64,000 nucleotides of DNA, taken from positions 124,001 through 188,000 of the forward strand of contig NZ_PSSW01000001.1 in assembly GCF_002933295.1 (NCBI RefSeq), given 5' to 3'. This document shows, one piece after another, positions 26,688 through 35,495 of this stretch. Position 1 is the stretch's first letter; each line of letters begins with the position of its first letter. The DNA is from Marinobacter flavimaris. Lineage in GTDB: Bacteria; Pseudomonadota; Gammaproteobacteria; Pseudomonadales; Oleiphilaceae. Position numbers and translations under genes: made by a program. The notes under the pieces were generated by a model. It did no database searches. It saw nothing but the letters and a program-made list of their open reading frames with translations, and was not told the origin of the DNA.

Positions 26688-27995
26688 TCAGGCTTTCAGG
26701 TACCTTTCCAGTTCTTCCCTGAACGCGGCCTGAACACCCAGCCGCTTCAGCATCCAGTAATGACCGGCAATCATCCGGTCGACAAAGATGCTTTCCACCG
26801 GCGGCTTGAAGTAGTCGAGGTATTTGAACACGGTGCTGGTTTTCTCGGCCACGCGCTTGTGGATGTCGGCTTCTGCGAAGTTATAGGGCACCTCCCGATC
26901 CTCAAAGGGCACCACCAGAATGTCCCGCCACATAGCGTAGTAGGCTTCATCCACGGCTGGCTGGCTTCCGACACGCGCGCCCAGGTCAATCAGATGACGG
27001 TCAAGCGCTTGGTAGTCTTCCTCGAGGGCAGAAACCAGGGCGTTGCGGTAGGCGGCGATGATTTCCGGTTTCAGCTTCTTTACGCAGCCGAAGTCGTACA
27101 TGACGATGGAGCCATCAGGCCGGTAGGCGAAGTTGCCGGCGTGGGGATCGCCATGGATGCACTGGAAACGGAAAAGCTGGTCCGCCATGAGCATGAAGAT
27201 CCGGTGACCTATCAGGTTGATGGTGTCCTGGTCGTACCGGTCTCTCGTAACCTTGCTGACGTGATCTCCCTCAACCAGTTCCATCGTCAGGACACGTCGG
27301 GTTGAGTGGCTCTTCGCCACGGAAGGGATGAGCACCCAGGGCTGATCCTTGTGAAACTCCCGAAAGAGTTCGATATTTCGTGCTTCGTTCTCGTAATCCA
27401 GTTCTTCTTTCAGTCGCTCCCGGATTTCGGCGAACAGCCGGTCGACCGACTCCTTGGGCATTTTCAGCAGGCCGCCCAATCTCAGTGCCATGCGCAGTTG
27501 TTTGAGATCTGAATCGCAGGATTCGTCCACGCCGGGGTACTGGATTTTCACAATGACATCGGTGCCATCGTGGAGTCTGGCGCGATGCACCTGGCCGATG
27601 GAAGCCGCAGCGTAGGGTGTCTCCTGCAGGTACTCGAAAAGCTCGGAGACCGGTTTGCCCAGTTCCGATTCGATCTGCCCCACGATGACTTCAAAAGGCA
27701 TGGGCGGGGCTTCTTTCTGAAGCTTCTCGAGCGCGTCCGAGAATTCCTTGGGCAGAAAGTCCTGGGTCTGGGAAGCGATTTGCCCGACTTTCATGACCGC
27801 CCCTTTCAGCTCGCCCAGGGTATCGGCGATCTGGTCGGCCATGCGTGTGTAGCTTTCGCTCTGCGCGCCCTCGTCATTTTCTGAGCGGAACAGGCGGCGC
27901 GCACGCTGGCCGGCATATTGCCCTGCCACAGAGGCAGTCATGCCAGCGAGTTTGAAGAAGCGACCACGTCGGGAGGTTACCGGTTTCTTTGCCAT
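26688..27995 (-). CDS. ABC1/UbiB-family atypical kinase-like protein
   Basis: The start chosen is ATG 27995 (MAKKPVTSRRG). The frame is open a further 31 codons upstream but runs into the FAH-family gene. Family marks in order: the N-terminal KxGQ motif (LKGAVMKVGQIASQ), the Ala-rich nucleotide loop AAASIGQVHRA, VIVKIQYPG with the ATP lysine, HGDPHAGNF as catalytic loop, and YDFGCVKK as the metal-binding Asp. UbiB/COQ8 homologues support ubiquinone synthesis or lipid transfer by ATPase action. Located 3 nt from the convergent sirtuin gene. Confidence 0.92.
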   Translation of the reverse strand: MAKKPVTSRRGRFFKLAGMTASVAGQYAGQRARRLFRSENDEGAQSESYTRMADQIADTLGELKGAVMKVGQIASQTQDFLPKEFSDALEKLQKEAPPMPFEVIVGQIESELGKPVSELFEYLQETPYAAASIGQVHRARLHDGTDVIVKIQYPGVDESCDSDLKQLRMALRLGGLLKMPKESVDRLFAEIRERLKEELDYENEARNIELFREFHKDQPWVLIPSVAKSHSTRRVLTMELVEGDHVSKVTRDRYDQDTINLIGHRIFMLMADQLFRFQCIHGDPHAGNFAYRPDGSIVMYDFGCVKKLKPEIIAAYRNALVSALEEDYQALDRHLIDLGARVGSQPAVDEAYYAMWRDILVVPFEDREVPYNFAEADIHKRVAEKTSTVFKYLDYFKPPVESIFVDRMIAGHYWMLKRLGVQAAFREELERYLKA

Positions 27996-28044
27996 AAACA
28001 GATGTACGCCTTTGACCGGATTTGGGTTTAGCCGGCCCTGCACG

Positions 28045-28707
28045 TTAAACCACTTTGGTCTCCACGAACAGCAGGTCTTCCAGTTCAAGCGACAGGGTCT
28101 GGCCAGAAACCAGCGGGCCCACGCCTTTTGGTGTTCCTGTCAGCACCACATCGCCGGGCAGCAGAGTGAACTGGCTGCTGATGTGAGCGATCAGGGGAAT
28201 AATGGGGTTGAGCATATCGCCGGTATCGCCGGTTTGCTGGCGGTTGCCATCAATGTCCATTGTGAAGTGAATGGGGGCATCGGGAAACTTATCGGCCGCG
28301 ACAAACGGCGAAAGCGGACAGGCACCATCGAACCCCTTCGCTCTTTCCCATGGCTGGCCCTTTTCTTTGAGTTTGCCCTGGAGATCCCGCAGAGTCAGGT
28401 CCAGTGCCAGACCGTAGCCCAGTATCGCGGATTTGGCTTCGCTGGCTGAAGCCCGGGTCAAGGGTCGACCGATCAGAACCGCCAGTTCGGTCTCGAAGTG
28501 AACCGCCCCCTGGTCTCTTGGAAAATCCAGGGGACGGGTGATATGCACCGCCGAGGTTGCGGGTTTGATGAACAGCAGCGGTTCATCCGGCACCGGGTTA
28601 TTGAGCTCCCGGGCATGCTCGGCGTAGTTGCGACCAATGCAGACGATCTTTCCCAGTGGCAGATGGACGGGTGTGCCATCCTTCCAGTGGTGTTGGTAAT
28701 CCGGCAT
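28045..28707 (-). CDS. Fumarylacetoacetate hydrolase family protein
   Basis: The 220-residue product has the single-domain FAH fold. IVCIGRNYAEHARELN near the N-terminus, HFETELAVLIG with the metal-binding glutamates, GYGLALDLTLRDLQ, RAKGFDGACPLSPF, and the late LLPGDVVLTGTPKGVGPL are all visible. Mg-dependent enzymes of this size (YcgM/FAHD1 group) hydrolyse acylpyruvates or decarboxylate oxaloacetate. Substrate not determined. It lies between the UbiB-like gene and apt on the same strand. Confidence 0.92.
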   Translation of the reverse strand: MPDYQHHWKDGTPVHLPLGKIVCIGRNYAEHARELNNPVPDEPLLFIKPATSAVHITRPLDFPRDQGAVHFETELAVLIGRPLTRASASEAKSAILGYGLALDLTLRDLQGKLKEKGQPWERAKGFDGACPLSPFVAADKFPDAPIHFTMDIDGNRQQTGDTGDMLNPIIPLIAHISSQFTLLPGDVVLTGTPKGVGPLVSGQTLSLELEDLLFVETKVV

Positions 28708-28730
28708 GGTCGCCTCCTGATTGCTGTTGA

Positions 28731-29273
28731 TTATTCCCCTTCAAACGAGCAAACAGTATAAACCTGAAGGCCTTCGTCCTGCAGCTTGCGGGAGCCGCCG
28801 AGATCGGGCAGATCAATCATGGCTGCCACTTCCACAATTTCCGCGCCAATCCTGCGGATCAGACGGGTCGCGGCGAGCATCGTGCCGCCAGTGGCAATCA
28901 GATCATCCACCAGAACCACGTTGTCGCCCGGCTTGAAAGCGTCCTTGTGCAGCTCCACGGAGGCGGTACCGTATTCAAGCTCGTAGTCCTCCACCAGCGT
29001 ATCGAACGGAAGCTTGCCTTTCTTGCGTACCAGTACCAGGGAGGCGTTGAGCTCATAGGCCAGTGCCGAGCCAATGATAAAGCCGCGCGCATCCACCGCT
29101 GCCACGGCATCAATCTTGTGTCCATGGTAGCGGTGTACGAAGGCATCAATCAGTTTACGGAAGGCAGTCTTGTCCTGCAGTACCGTGGTTATATCGCGAA
29201 AGGCCACGCCCGGCTTTGGCCAGTCCGGGACCGTGCGAATGGCCTTTTTGATGCTTTCAGAAAAATAATCCAT
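28731..29273 (-). CDS. apt: Adenine phosphoribosyltransferase
   Basis: The 180-residue enzyme joins adenine to PRPP to give [16 protein letters not shown] (about residues 122-134) is the PRPP-binding loop. [17 protein letters not shown] and [11 protein letters not shown] are APRT-specific, and the length is standard. The gene is preceded by a purine permease gene 30 nt upstream on the same strand, so uptake and salvage are likely cotranscribed. Confidence 0.97.
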   Translation of the reverse strand: MDYFSESIKKAIRTVPDWPKPGVAFRDITTVLQDKTAFRKLIDAFVHRYHGHKIDAVAAVDARGFIIGSALAYELNASLVLVRKKGKLPFDTLVEDYELEYGTASVELHKDAFKPGDNVVLVDDLIATGGTMLAATRLIRRIGAEIVEVAAMIDLPDLGGSRKLQDEGLQVYTVCSFEGE

Positions 29274-29303
29274 AAACGTTCCGGTTAATGCCCTGGAAGT
29301 GGA

Positions 29304-30602
29304 TCAGGCCGCATCCAGGAAAATGAATTTCAGAACAAACACAACCGCAATGATAACAACACTGGCGTTCAGATCTGCCCAGCGGCCACTGAGTGCCTTC
29401 AGAATGGCGTAGGTGATGAATCCCAGGGCGATGCCGTTGGCAATGGAGAAGGTCAAAGGCATCATCAGGGCGGTGACAACAGCCGGGGCTGCATCAGTGA
29501 CATCCTCCCAATCAATCAGTTTGAGGCCGCTGGCCATCAGAACCGCCACGTAAAGCAGTGCCGGTGCGGTGGCGTAGGCAGGGATGATGCTGGCAATCGG
29601 TGACAGCAGCAAACAAGCAAGAAACAGCACGGCAACCACGACAGCGGTCAGGCCGGTTCGGCCGCCGGCGGAGATGCCCGCGGTGGATTCGATGTAGCTG
29701 GTGGTGGTTGAGGTACCGAGGGCAGCACCGGACATGGTCGCAACCGAGTCCGACATCAGGGCCCGGCCAAGGCGCGGCAGTTTGCCGTCCTTGTCGAGGA
29801 GACCACCGCGCTGTGCGGCGCCGATCAGGGTGCCGGATGTATCAAACAGATCGACGAACAGAAACGCAAAGATCACGCTGATCATGCCGATATTCAGGGC
29901 GCCCGCCAGGTCCAGCTGCATGAACGTCGGCGCTATGCTCGGGGGTGCTGAAACCAGACCGTTGTACTCCACCATTCCCAGAGCCATGGCTACGCCGGTA
30001 ACCGCAATAATACCAATCATGACGGCGCCGGTTACCTGGCGGAAGGACAGTGCGCAAATCAGCACGAAGCCGCCGAAAAACAGCAGGCTCTCTGCCACTT
30101 TCACTTCGCCCAGCCCCACAAGCGTGGCGGGGTGATCCACAACAATGCCGGCATTCTTCAGGGCGATCAGGGCCAGGAAGAAGCCAATGCCCGCGGAGAT
30201 GCCGAAGCGCAGGGACATGGGAATGCTGTTGATGATCCATTCCCGCACCTTGAAGATGCTCAGCAGGAAGAACAGGAAGCCGGAGATGAACACCGCTCCG
30301 AGCGCTATTTGCCAGCTGTAGCCCATGCTGCCGACGACCGTGAAGGAGAAAAAGGCGTTTAGCCCCATGCCTGGTGCCATGGCGATCGGGTAATTGGCCC
30401 ACAGCCCCATGATCAGGGTGCCGATCACGGCTGCAAGACAGGTCGCAACAAAGACAGCCCCGAAATCCATGCCGGTCGATGACAGGATGCTCGGGTTGAC
30501 CACGATGATGTACGCCATGGTCAGGAAGGTGGTAATGCCCGCAACCACTTCTTTACGAACAGTGGTGCCGTGGGCCTGGAGTTGGAACAGTCGTTCAAGC
30601 AT
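29304..30602 (-). CDS. NCS2-family purine permease (AzgA type)
   Basis: The start is placed at ATG 30602 (MLERLFQLQAHG); GTG 30620 is in frame but lacks a ribosome-binding site. The 432-residue inner-membrane protein starts with the conserved ...GTTVRKEVVAGITTFLTMAYIIVVNPSIL. It contains APGMGLNAFFSFTV and the GALNIGMISVIFAFLFVDLFDTSGT and GTSTTTSYIEST signatures of the AzgA branch that imports adenine, hypoxanthine or guanine. Pairing with apt points to adenine or hypoxanthine salvage. Confidence 0.93.
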   Translation of the reverse strand: MLERLFQLQAHGTTVRKEVVAGITTFLTMAYIIVVNPSILSSTGMDFGAVFVATCLAAVIGTLIMGLWANYPIAMAPGMGLNAFFSFTVVGSMGYSWQIALGAVFISGFLFFLLSIFKVREWIINSIPMSLRFGISAGIGFFLALIALKNAGIVVDHPATLVGLGEVKVAESLLFFGGFVLICALSFRQVTGAVMIGIIAVTGVAMALGMVEYNGLVSAPPSIAPTFMQLDLAGALNIGMISVIFAFLFVDLFDTSGTLIGAAQRGGLLDKDGKLPRLGRALMSDSVATMSGAALGTSTTTSYIESTAGISAGGRTGLTAVVVAVLFLACLLLSPIASIIPAYATAPALLYVAVLMASGLKLIDWEDVTDAAPAVVTALMMPLTFSIANGIALGFITYAILKALSGRWADLNASVVIIAVVFVLKFIFLDAA

Positions 30603-30678
30603 GACGGGTGTCTGCCTCACAGGATGCTGAAAGTTTGTGTTTGGGGGTCTGGTCTGGACGGAATTCTTGAATTGCGTG

Positions 30679-30698
30679 AAAAAACGGCAATATTACCG
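30679..30698 (-). terminator. Possible terminator of TRIC gene
   Basis: On the minus strand, CGGTA and TGCCG pair around a four-base loop and run into TTTTTT, 55 nt after the stop codon of the gene at 30754. The stem is short, so strength is doubtful. Confidence 0.45.
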
Positions 30699-30753
30699 GC
30701 TCAGCCTCCTGAGGCCAAGGGATGATTGACAGTTCGTCAAAGCGAATGTGGCG

Positions 30754-31371
30754 TTAGTTGCTGTGAGAGTCACGCTGGAGCCGGATATCGAAGCGGACCG
30801 CCAGCATCCGCACGATGACGATAAAAAGCAGGCCAATGGTCAGCGGCAGGACCTCGTTGTCGAGGAACCACTGGCAGACAAAGTACAGCCAGCATCCGGC
30901 GAATGAGATCGAGGCGTAGATCTGGTCTTTGCGAAAGATATAGGGGACCTCGTTACAGAGGGTGTCCCGCAGGGCGCCGCCAAAGGTGCCCGTCATCACT
31001 CCTAGCAGGGACGCGACAAACCAGGAATGTCCCAGATCCAGGGCCAGTTGGGCGCCAAGGATGGAAAAAACGCCGAGTCCGATGGCGTCGGGGAACACAA
31101 TTCTTGACTCCCGCAGCCGCTCTGCTTTTTTCCAATAGCTGAAGACAACCGCCATGGCCAGAATCAGCATCGGTTGCTCTTCGTGCTTGATCCAGTAAAG
31201 AGGGTGGTTGTCCATGATCAGATCGCGCAGGGTGCCACCACCGAGTGCCGTGATGAAGCCGATGGTAAATACGCCCACAGGATCCATATTTTTGGAGCGC
31301 GCCACGATCATGCCGGAAATCGCAAACGCGACGATTCCAACCATTTCAAGCACGTAGATGATGTCGATCAT
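30754..31371 (-). CDS. Trimeric intracellular cation channel family protein (UPF0126)
   Basis: The 205-residue membrane protein contains two repeats of three helices, each with the family motif: GGGTLRDLIMDNHPLYW (about residue 44) and GGALRDTLCNEVPYIF (about residue 130). Bacterial TRIC homologues conduct potassium or other cations; some were earlier annotated as amino-acid permeases (YadS). It is divergent from the BLUF gene. Confidence 0.93.
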   Translation of the reverse strand: MIDIIYVLEMVGIVAFAISGMIVARSKNMDPVGVFTIGFITALGGGTLRDLIMDNHPLYWIKHEEQPMLILAMAVVFSYWKKAERLRESRIVFPDAIGLGVFSILGAQLALDLGHSWFVASLLGVMTGTFGGALRDTLCNEVPYIFRKDQIYASISFAGCWLYFVCQWFLDNEVLPLTIGLLFIVIVRMLAVRFDIRLQRDSHSN

Positions 31372-31564
31372 GGGGAGCCCCGAGATAGGCCAGGAGTGGC
31401 CGGATGCCTAAAGTCAAAGCGCGCAGGATAGCGAAAAAGCGGATGGCTTTCACCTGAGGCCAGATAGGTGTTAGAAAGCGCGGGCCTCCGGACTGTGATC
31501 CATAGCGACAGTTCTGAACGTATCTTGCATTCAACTTACCTGTATCCTGTTGTACGGAGTTGCT

Positions 31565-32131
31565 ATGTCCCTGATGCGTCTGGCCTATGCCAGTGAAGCC
31601 ACGTTCGAAGCCAAACCGGTGGAAAAGGGTGTTGAACCCCACGTTGCACGAATTCTGATGACCTCCCGTAAGAACAATGCCAAAGACCAGTTGGTCGGTG
31701 GCCTCTACTACGGAAACGACCGGTTTTTCCAGTATCTGGAAGGTGAAGAGGACGCCGTCCGTCGCACGTATGACAGGATCCTGAAGGATGACCGCCACCG
31801 CAACATCGTCACCTTGATAGAAGAGCCCCTCAAGAGCCGAACGTTCAGTAACTGGTCCATGAAATACGTGCCGCTTTCGAGGGACGTTCGGGCATTTCTG
31901 GATGATCAGGGACTTGAATCCTTTGATCCGGCCGCGTTCACCTCTGAACAGTGTGAGAAAATGATCGAGCTCGTTCGCAACTCCAGCCAGGAACAGAATC
32001 TGTCTACCCGTGATGATCCTAAATCTGTCGGCGACGCGCCTCAGGTGCTGTCCTCAGGAATGAAAACTGGCCTGATTGTGGCCGGGGTGGTTCTGGTTGG
32101 CGCTCTCGTGATCGGCGGGACCATGCTCTGA
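31565..32131 (+). CDS. BLUF blue-light photoreceptor with C-terminal membrane anchor
   Basis: The start is ATG 31565 with GGAG at 6 nt. The 188-residue protein has a BLUF domain over residues 1-110. The flavin-switch residues are present and correctly spaced: Tyr8, Asn38, Gln56 (18 after Asn, as in AppA) and Trp97 (41 after Gln). The core reads QLVGGLYYGNDRFFQYLEGE. A polar linker of about 50 residues leads to one hydrophobic helix (about residues 164-188, GLIVAGVVLVGALVIGG) at the very end. The photosensor would therefore be tail-anchored in the inner membrane. No output enzyme domain is fused, so it must signal through a partner protein. Monocistronic. Confidence 0.9.
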   Translation: MSLMRLAYASEATFEAKPVEKGVEPHVARILMTSRKNNAKDQLVGGLYYGNDRFFQYLEGEEDAVRRTYDRILKDDRHRNIVTLIEEPLKSRTFSNWSMKYVPLSRDVRAFLDDQGLESFDPAAFTSEQCEKMIELVRNSSQEQNLSTRDDPKSVGDAPQVLSSGMKTGLIVAGVVLVGALVIGGTML

Positions 32132-32150
32132 ATGGACTCGCTCTGAGAAA

Positions 32151-32171
32151 TAAGCGCCGCTTATGCGCTTA
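32151..32171. terminator. Stem-loop after BLUF gene
   Basis: TAAGCGC and GCGCTTA form a perfect 7-bp stem with a 7-nt loop, 19 nt after the BLUF stop codon. It is followed by an AT-rich stretch with a second small hairpin. Plausible weak terminator. Confidence 0.4.
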
Positions 32172-32277
32172 GATAAAAGAACTTTATTTGCTTCATGTTA
32201 AGACTCTGTTTAGCTTGACGGATAACAATCACAGGCGCCTGTCGCCTGGAATCCGATCAAACAAAAACGGAGCACTC

Positions 32278-33258
32278 ATGAAAGCCATCCTCTGCAAGGA
32301 ATATGGTCCGGCCGAGAAGCTGGTCATCGAAGAAGTTCCCAGCCCCGAAGTGAAAGGCCGCGGTGTCAAAGTGCGCGTTAAAGCCGCCGGCCTGAATTTT
32401 CCGGACACCCTCATCATCGAGAACAAATATCAGTTGAAGCCAAGCCTGCCTTTTTCCCCGGGTGGCGAAATGGCGGGTGAGGTTATCGAGGTTGGCGACA
32501 AGGTAACCCGCTTCAAGGTAGGCGACCGTGTTGCTGGGTTGACAGGTTATGGCGCCTTTGCCGAAGAAGTCATCGTGCCGGAGCAGAATCTTCTCCCCGT
32601 CCCCGATGGCATGTCCGACGAGAAGGCAGCGGCCTTCACCATGGTTTATGGAACTTCCTATTATGCCCTCAAGCAGCGCGGCAACCTTCAGCCTGGCGAA
32701 TCGCTTCTGGTTCTGGGCGCCAGTGGTGGCGTGGGCCTGGCAACGGTTGAGCTCGGCAAGGCCATGGGCGCGAAGGTTATTGCAGCCGCCAGTTCCGCGG
32801 AAAAGCTAGCGGTTGCCAAGGAAGCAGGCGCCGATGAGCTGATCAATTACGCAGAAGAGCCTCTTAAAGACGCGGTGAAGAAGCTCACTCACAGCAAAGG
32901 CGTGGATGTCATCTACGACCCCGTCGGCGGTGACTTCACCGAACAGGCCCTCCGCGCCATGGGCTGGAATGGCCGCCATCTGATCATCGGCTTCGCCGCC
33001 GGCGAGATCCCGAAAATCCCGGCAAATTTGACGCTTCTGAAAGGTTGTTCCGTTGTTGGCGTATTCTGGGGCAGTTTCACACAACGCGAGCCGGAGGCCA
33101 GTGCCCAGAACATGATGGAGCTGATGAAGCTCTATGCCGAGGGCAAGATTGATCCGAAGATCAGTGCGGTTTACGAATTTGAGGATTACGCAAAGGCACT
33201 GGGGGCTTTGACCGAGCGGAAAGCGACCGGCAAGGTTGTGCTTAAAGTCGGCTCCTGA
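32278..33258 (+). CDS. Zinc-independent quinone oxidoreductase (MDR superfamily)
   Basis: The start is ATG 32278 with GGAG at 6 nt; the longer frame from 32188 is not supported. The 326-residue product has the GroES-like domain, then VLGASGGVGLATVELGKAMGAKVIAAASS, an NADPH-binding AxxGGxG pattern, and PVGGDFTEQALR. It lacks the structural and catalytic zinc ligands of alcohol dehydrogenases, as in QOR/Zta1 quinone or enoyl reductases. It converges with the atu operon across a gap filled by two repeat elements. Confidence 0.92.
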   Translation: MKAILCKEYGPAEKLVIEEVPSPEVKGRGVKVRVKAAGLNFPDTLIIENKYQLKPSLPFSPGGEMAGEVIEVGDKVTRFKVGDRVAGLTGYGAFAEEVIVPEQNLLPVPDGMSDEKAAAFTMVYGTSYYALKQRGNLQPGESLLVLGASGGVGLATVELGKAMGAKVIAAASSAEKLAVAKEAGADELINYAEEPLKDAVKKLTHSKGVDVIYDPVGGDFTEQALRAMGWNGRHLIIGFAAGEIPKIPANLTLLKGCSVVGVFWGSFTQREPEASAQNMMELMKLYAEGKIDPKISAVYEFEDYAKALGALTERKATGKVVLKVGS

Positions 33259-33287
33259 GTTTTATCAAAGCCTGAAAGTTTTGTGAG

Positions 33288-33397
33288 GTTGCCGGTTGGA
33301 AGCACTTCCCAAAAACCGCTACGAGCACATCCATGTGCGCTTGGCGTCGGCCATCCATGGCCGCCGACATTTTTGGGAAGTGCTTCCAACCGGCAAC
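33288..33397 (-). repeat. Two-hairpin GGA element, subfamily A copy 1
   Basis: Arms 33288-33315 and 33370-33397 are perfectly complementary over 28 bp. The 54-nt core 33316-33369, read on the minus strand, has two hairpins with hexaloop ATGGAT closed by GGCC/GGCC and GCAC/GTGC. Each contains CANGGANG, and the two GGA triplets are 24 nt apart. The 347-bp gap 33259-33605 between convergent genes holds only this copy and copy 2. Confidence 0.92.
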
Positions 33398-33449
33398 TTC
33401 TGGAATCAGTGGTATCTCTGAATATCGAGACTATAACGCAACAGCCCGG

Positions 33450-33561
33450 TGGTGAGGGTGGGCACCTCCTCCCAAAAATGTAGAGGGCCATGGACGGCCC
33501 GAAACAAGCGCACACGGACGTGCTTGTAGCGGTTTTTGGGAGGAGGTGCCCACCCTCACCA
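33450..33561 (+). repeat. Two-hairpin GGA element, subfamily A copy 2
   Basis: Arms 33450-33478 and 33533-33561 pair perfectly over 29 bp, but beyond the innermost CCCAAAAA their sequence is unrelated to that of copy 1. The 54-nt core 33479-33532 is in the opposite orientation to copy 1. Its hexaloops are ATGGAC and ACGGAC: the copy differs from the others exactly at the two unconstrained N positions of CANGGANG. Same gap as copy 1. Confidence 0.92.
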
Positions 33562-33605
33562 ATCCGCTAATCCATAAGGCTAGGGCCCAGACAAAAGGCC
33601 AATCA

Positions 33606-35432
33606 TCAAAACCGGACCGAAGCCGAGTCAATCTCCGAAACCAGCTCTCGCGTCAGCAAGGTATACCCATCAGTCCTGGGCAGCCAGGCATAGACCTCCT
33701 CCCCATTCCGAAGCGAATAGCCCAGCTTCTGGATATCCACCTTCCGGTACTTGAACGTCCCCGTTTTCTCGATGGCGTGGGTTACCCGTACGAATACCGG
33801 AACTGCATAGGTCGGCAGATTGTCCCTCAGATAGGCGAACAAACTGTTCACGTCGAACTCTCCGCCATTGCTGTGGGGAACCAGGGTCACCATGCCGGCC
33901 TTGCCGTTGGTGCCCGGAATCTCGACGCCGTAGACGATGGCTTCCTCGACCATCCCCGAGCCGTCGATGATGTTTTCCACTTCCGTTGTTGAGACGTTTT
34001 CGCCCTTCCAGCGGTAGGTATCGCCCATACGGTCGACGAACTGCAGGTGGCCGCACCCGATCTCCTTCAGGACATCGCCAGTGTTGAACCAGGCGTCGTC
34101 CTTCTTGAAAGCGTTGCGGAGGATCGATTTTTCCGTGGCCTCTTTCTGGGTGTAACCCTCGAACGACCATTTCTTGGTGATCTCGCCGATCAAGAGGCCG
34201 GGCTCGCCTTTAGCCACTTCCTGCATGAAGCCTTTTTCGTTACGAATTGGATCCCGTGTGCCGTCGTGGAATTTCACCAGCTTGTAGGGGGCGGTGGAAA
34301 AGCCCACGGTGTTGTCCATGTTGAAGAAGTTGCTGAAGCCGATGTTGCCTTCGCTGGAGGCGTAGAGCTCTGCGACTGTCTCTATCCCGAAGCGCTCCTT
34401 GAATTCCTTCCAGATGGACGGGCGGAGGCCGTTGCCGATCATTTTGGTGAGGCTATGGTTCCGGTCCTGTTCGCTGGGTGGCTGGTTCAGCAGGTAGCGG
34501 CAGAGTTCGCCGACGTAGCCGAAGGTGGTGGCGTGGTAATAGCGAACGTCGTCCCAGAAGGCGCTGGCGGAGAATTTGCGGCGCAGGGCAATGGCGGAGC
34601 CGCCGGCCAGGACTGAGCCCCAGCAGACCAGCAGTGCGGTGCCGTGATAAAGGGGGAGCGTGCAGTAAAGAACGTCCTCCGGCTTCATGGCAAGAGACAT
34701 CAGGCCAAACCCGCCGTAGGCCATTATGAATTTGCGGTGTGAGCCCGGGGCGGCCTTGGGCAGGCCGGTGGTGCCGGAGGTGAACAGGTAGATGGCGGTA
34801 TCGCCCATTTTCGGCGCATCGCTGAGAACCGGGGCGTCGCTGTTGAAGGTGCTGACCTGCTCGGCCATGTTGGCGTAACCGGTTGGTGCGTCCCCAAAGG
34901 CGTTCAGCGTGTTGGTGTCTGCCAGAAACTGGAATGGCTGGGGATGGGCGGTCTTGAGATCTGTTCTTATGCCGTCGAACGCCTCGACCAGTTCCTCGCC
35001 AACCACCATCATTTTGGGCTCGATCAGGTTGATGCTGTGTTCGAGTACCTTGCCTCTCTGGGAGGTATTGAGCATGGCGCAGGCAACGCCGAGTTTGGCT
35101 GCGCCGGCTACCACGGCCAGCAATTCGGGGCGGTTTTCAAGGAAGATCGCAATGGCATCCCCTTTGGCAAGCCCCTGGTCCTGCAGGTAGCGGGCAATGC
35201 GGTTGGCCCAGCCATCCAATTCGCTCCATGTGATCGAGCGGTCTTCAAACAGAATGGCGGGCCGGCTTCCCAGGTTCCGGGCATTGCTTTCGATAAGAGT
35301 GCCGAGCGTAAGCTCACGGTTCTCGTTTTTCAGGGCATAGTAATACAGCCCCCGGGTTATGGCCGGCAAGCGCCGGAATATTCCGGGCAGGCTGCGGGCA
35401 ATGTCCAGTGCGGATACGTTGTCTTGGCTCAT
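33606..35432 (-). CDS. atuH: Long-chain acyl-CoA synthetase of atu cluster
   Basis: The start is ATG 35432 (MSQDNVSALDIA); upstream in-frame codons extend into the intergenic spacer. The 608-residue enzyme is an ANL-superfamily AMP-forming ligase of the very-long-chain/FATP-like branch. AMP-binding motif IYLFTSGTTGLPKAAPGSHRK lies near residue 210, with YASSEGNIGFSN (A5 region), WFNTGDVLKEIGCGHLQFVDRMGDTYRWKGENVSTTEVE (A7-A8), and the C-terminal lysine segment TGTFKYRKVDIQK. In P. aeruginosa AtuH is the last gene of the atu operon and is proposed to activate terpenoid or related acids to CoA esters. Confidence 0.93.
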   Translation of the reverse strand: MSQDNVSALDIARSLPGIFRRLPAITRGLYYYALKNENRELTLGTLIESNARNLGSRPAILFEDRSITWSELDGWANRIARYLQDQGLAKGDAIAIFLENRPELLAVVAGAAKLGVACAMLNTSQRGKVLEHSINLIEPKMMVVGEELVEAFDGIRTDLKTAHPQPFQFLADTNTLNAFGDAPTGYANMAEQVSTFNSDAPVLSDAPKMGDTAIYLFTSGTTGLPKAAPGSHRKFIMAYGGFGLMSLAMKPEDVLYCTLPLYHGTALLVCWGSVLAGGSAIALRRKFSASAFWDDVRYYHATTFGYVGELCRYLLNQPPSEQDRNHSLTKMIGNGLRPSIWKEFKERFGIETVAELYASSEGNIGFSNFFNMDNTVGFSTAPYKLVKFHDGTRDPIRNEKGFMQEVAKGEPGLLIGEITKKWSFEGYTQKEATEKSILRNAFKKDDAWFNTGDVLKEIGCGHLQFVDRMGDTYRWKGENVSTTEVENIIDGSGMVEEAIVYGVEIPGTNGKAGMVTLVPHSNGGEFDVNSLFAYLRDNLPTYAVPVFVRVTHAIEKTGTFKYRKVDIQKLGYSLRNGEEVYAWLPRTDGYTLLTRELVSEIDSASVRF

Positions 35433-35495
35433 GGTGTTTCCATTGGTCCCTTTTATTGTGTGGACGTTGAACCCGGAACAACGCATGCCTCGGGT

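Noticed and set aside
33288..33561. GGA elements as Rho-independent terminators
   Set aside because: Stems are long but no T-tract follows the outer stem; the T-runs lie inside the stem next to the core, and several copies sit within an operon that must be read through.
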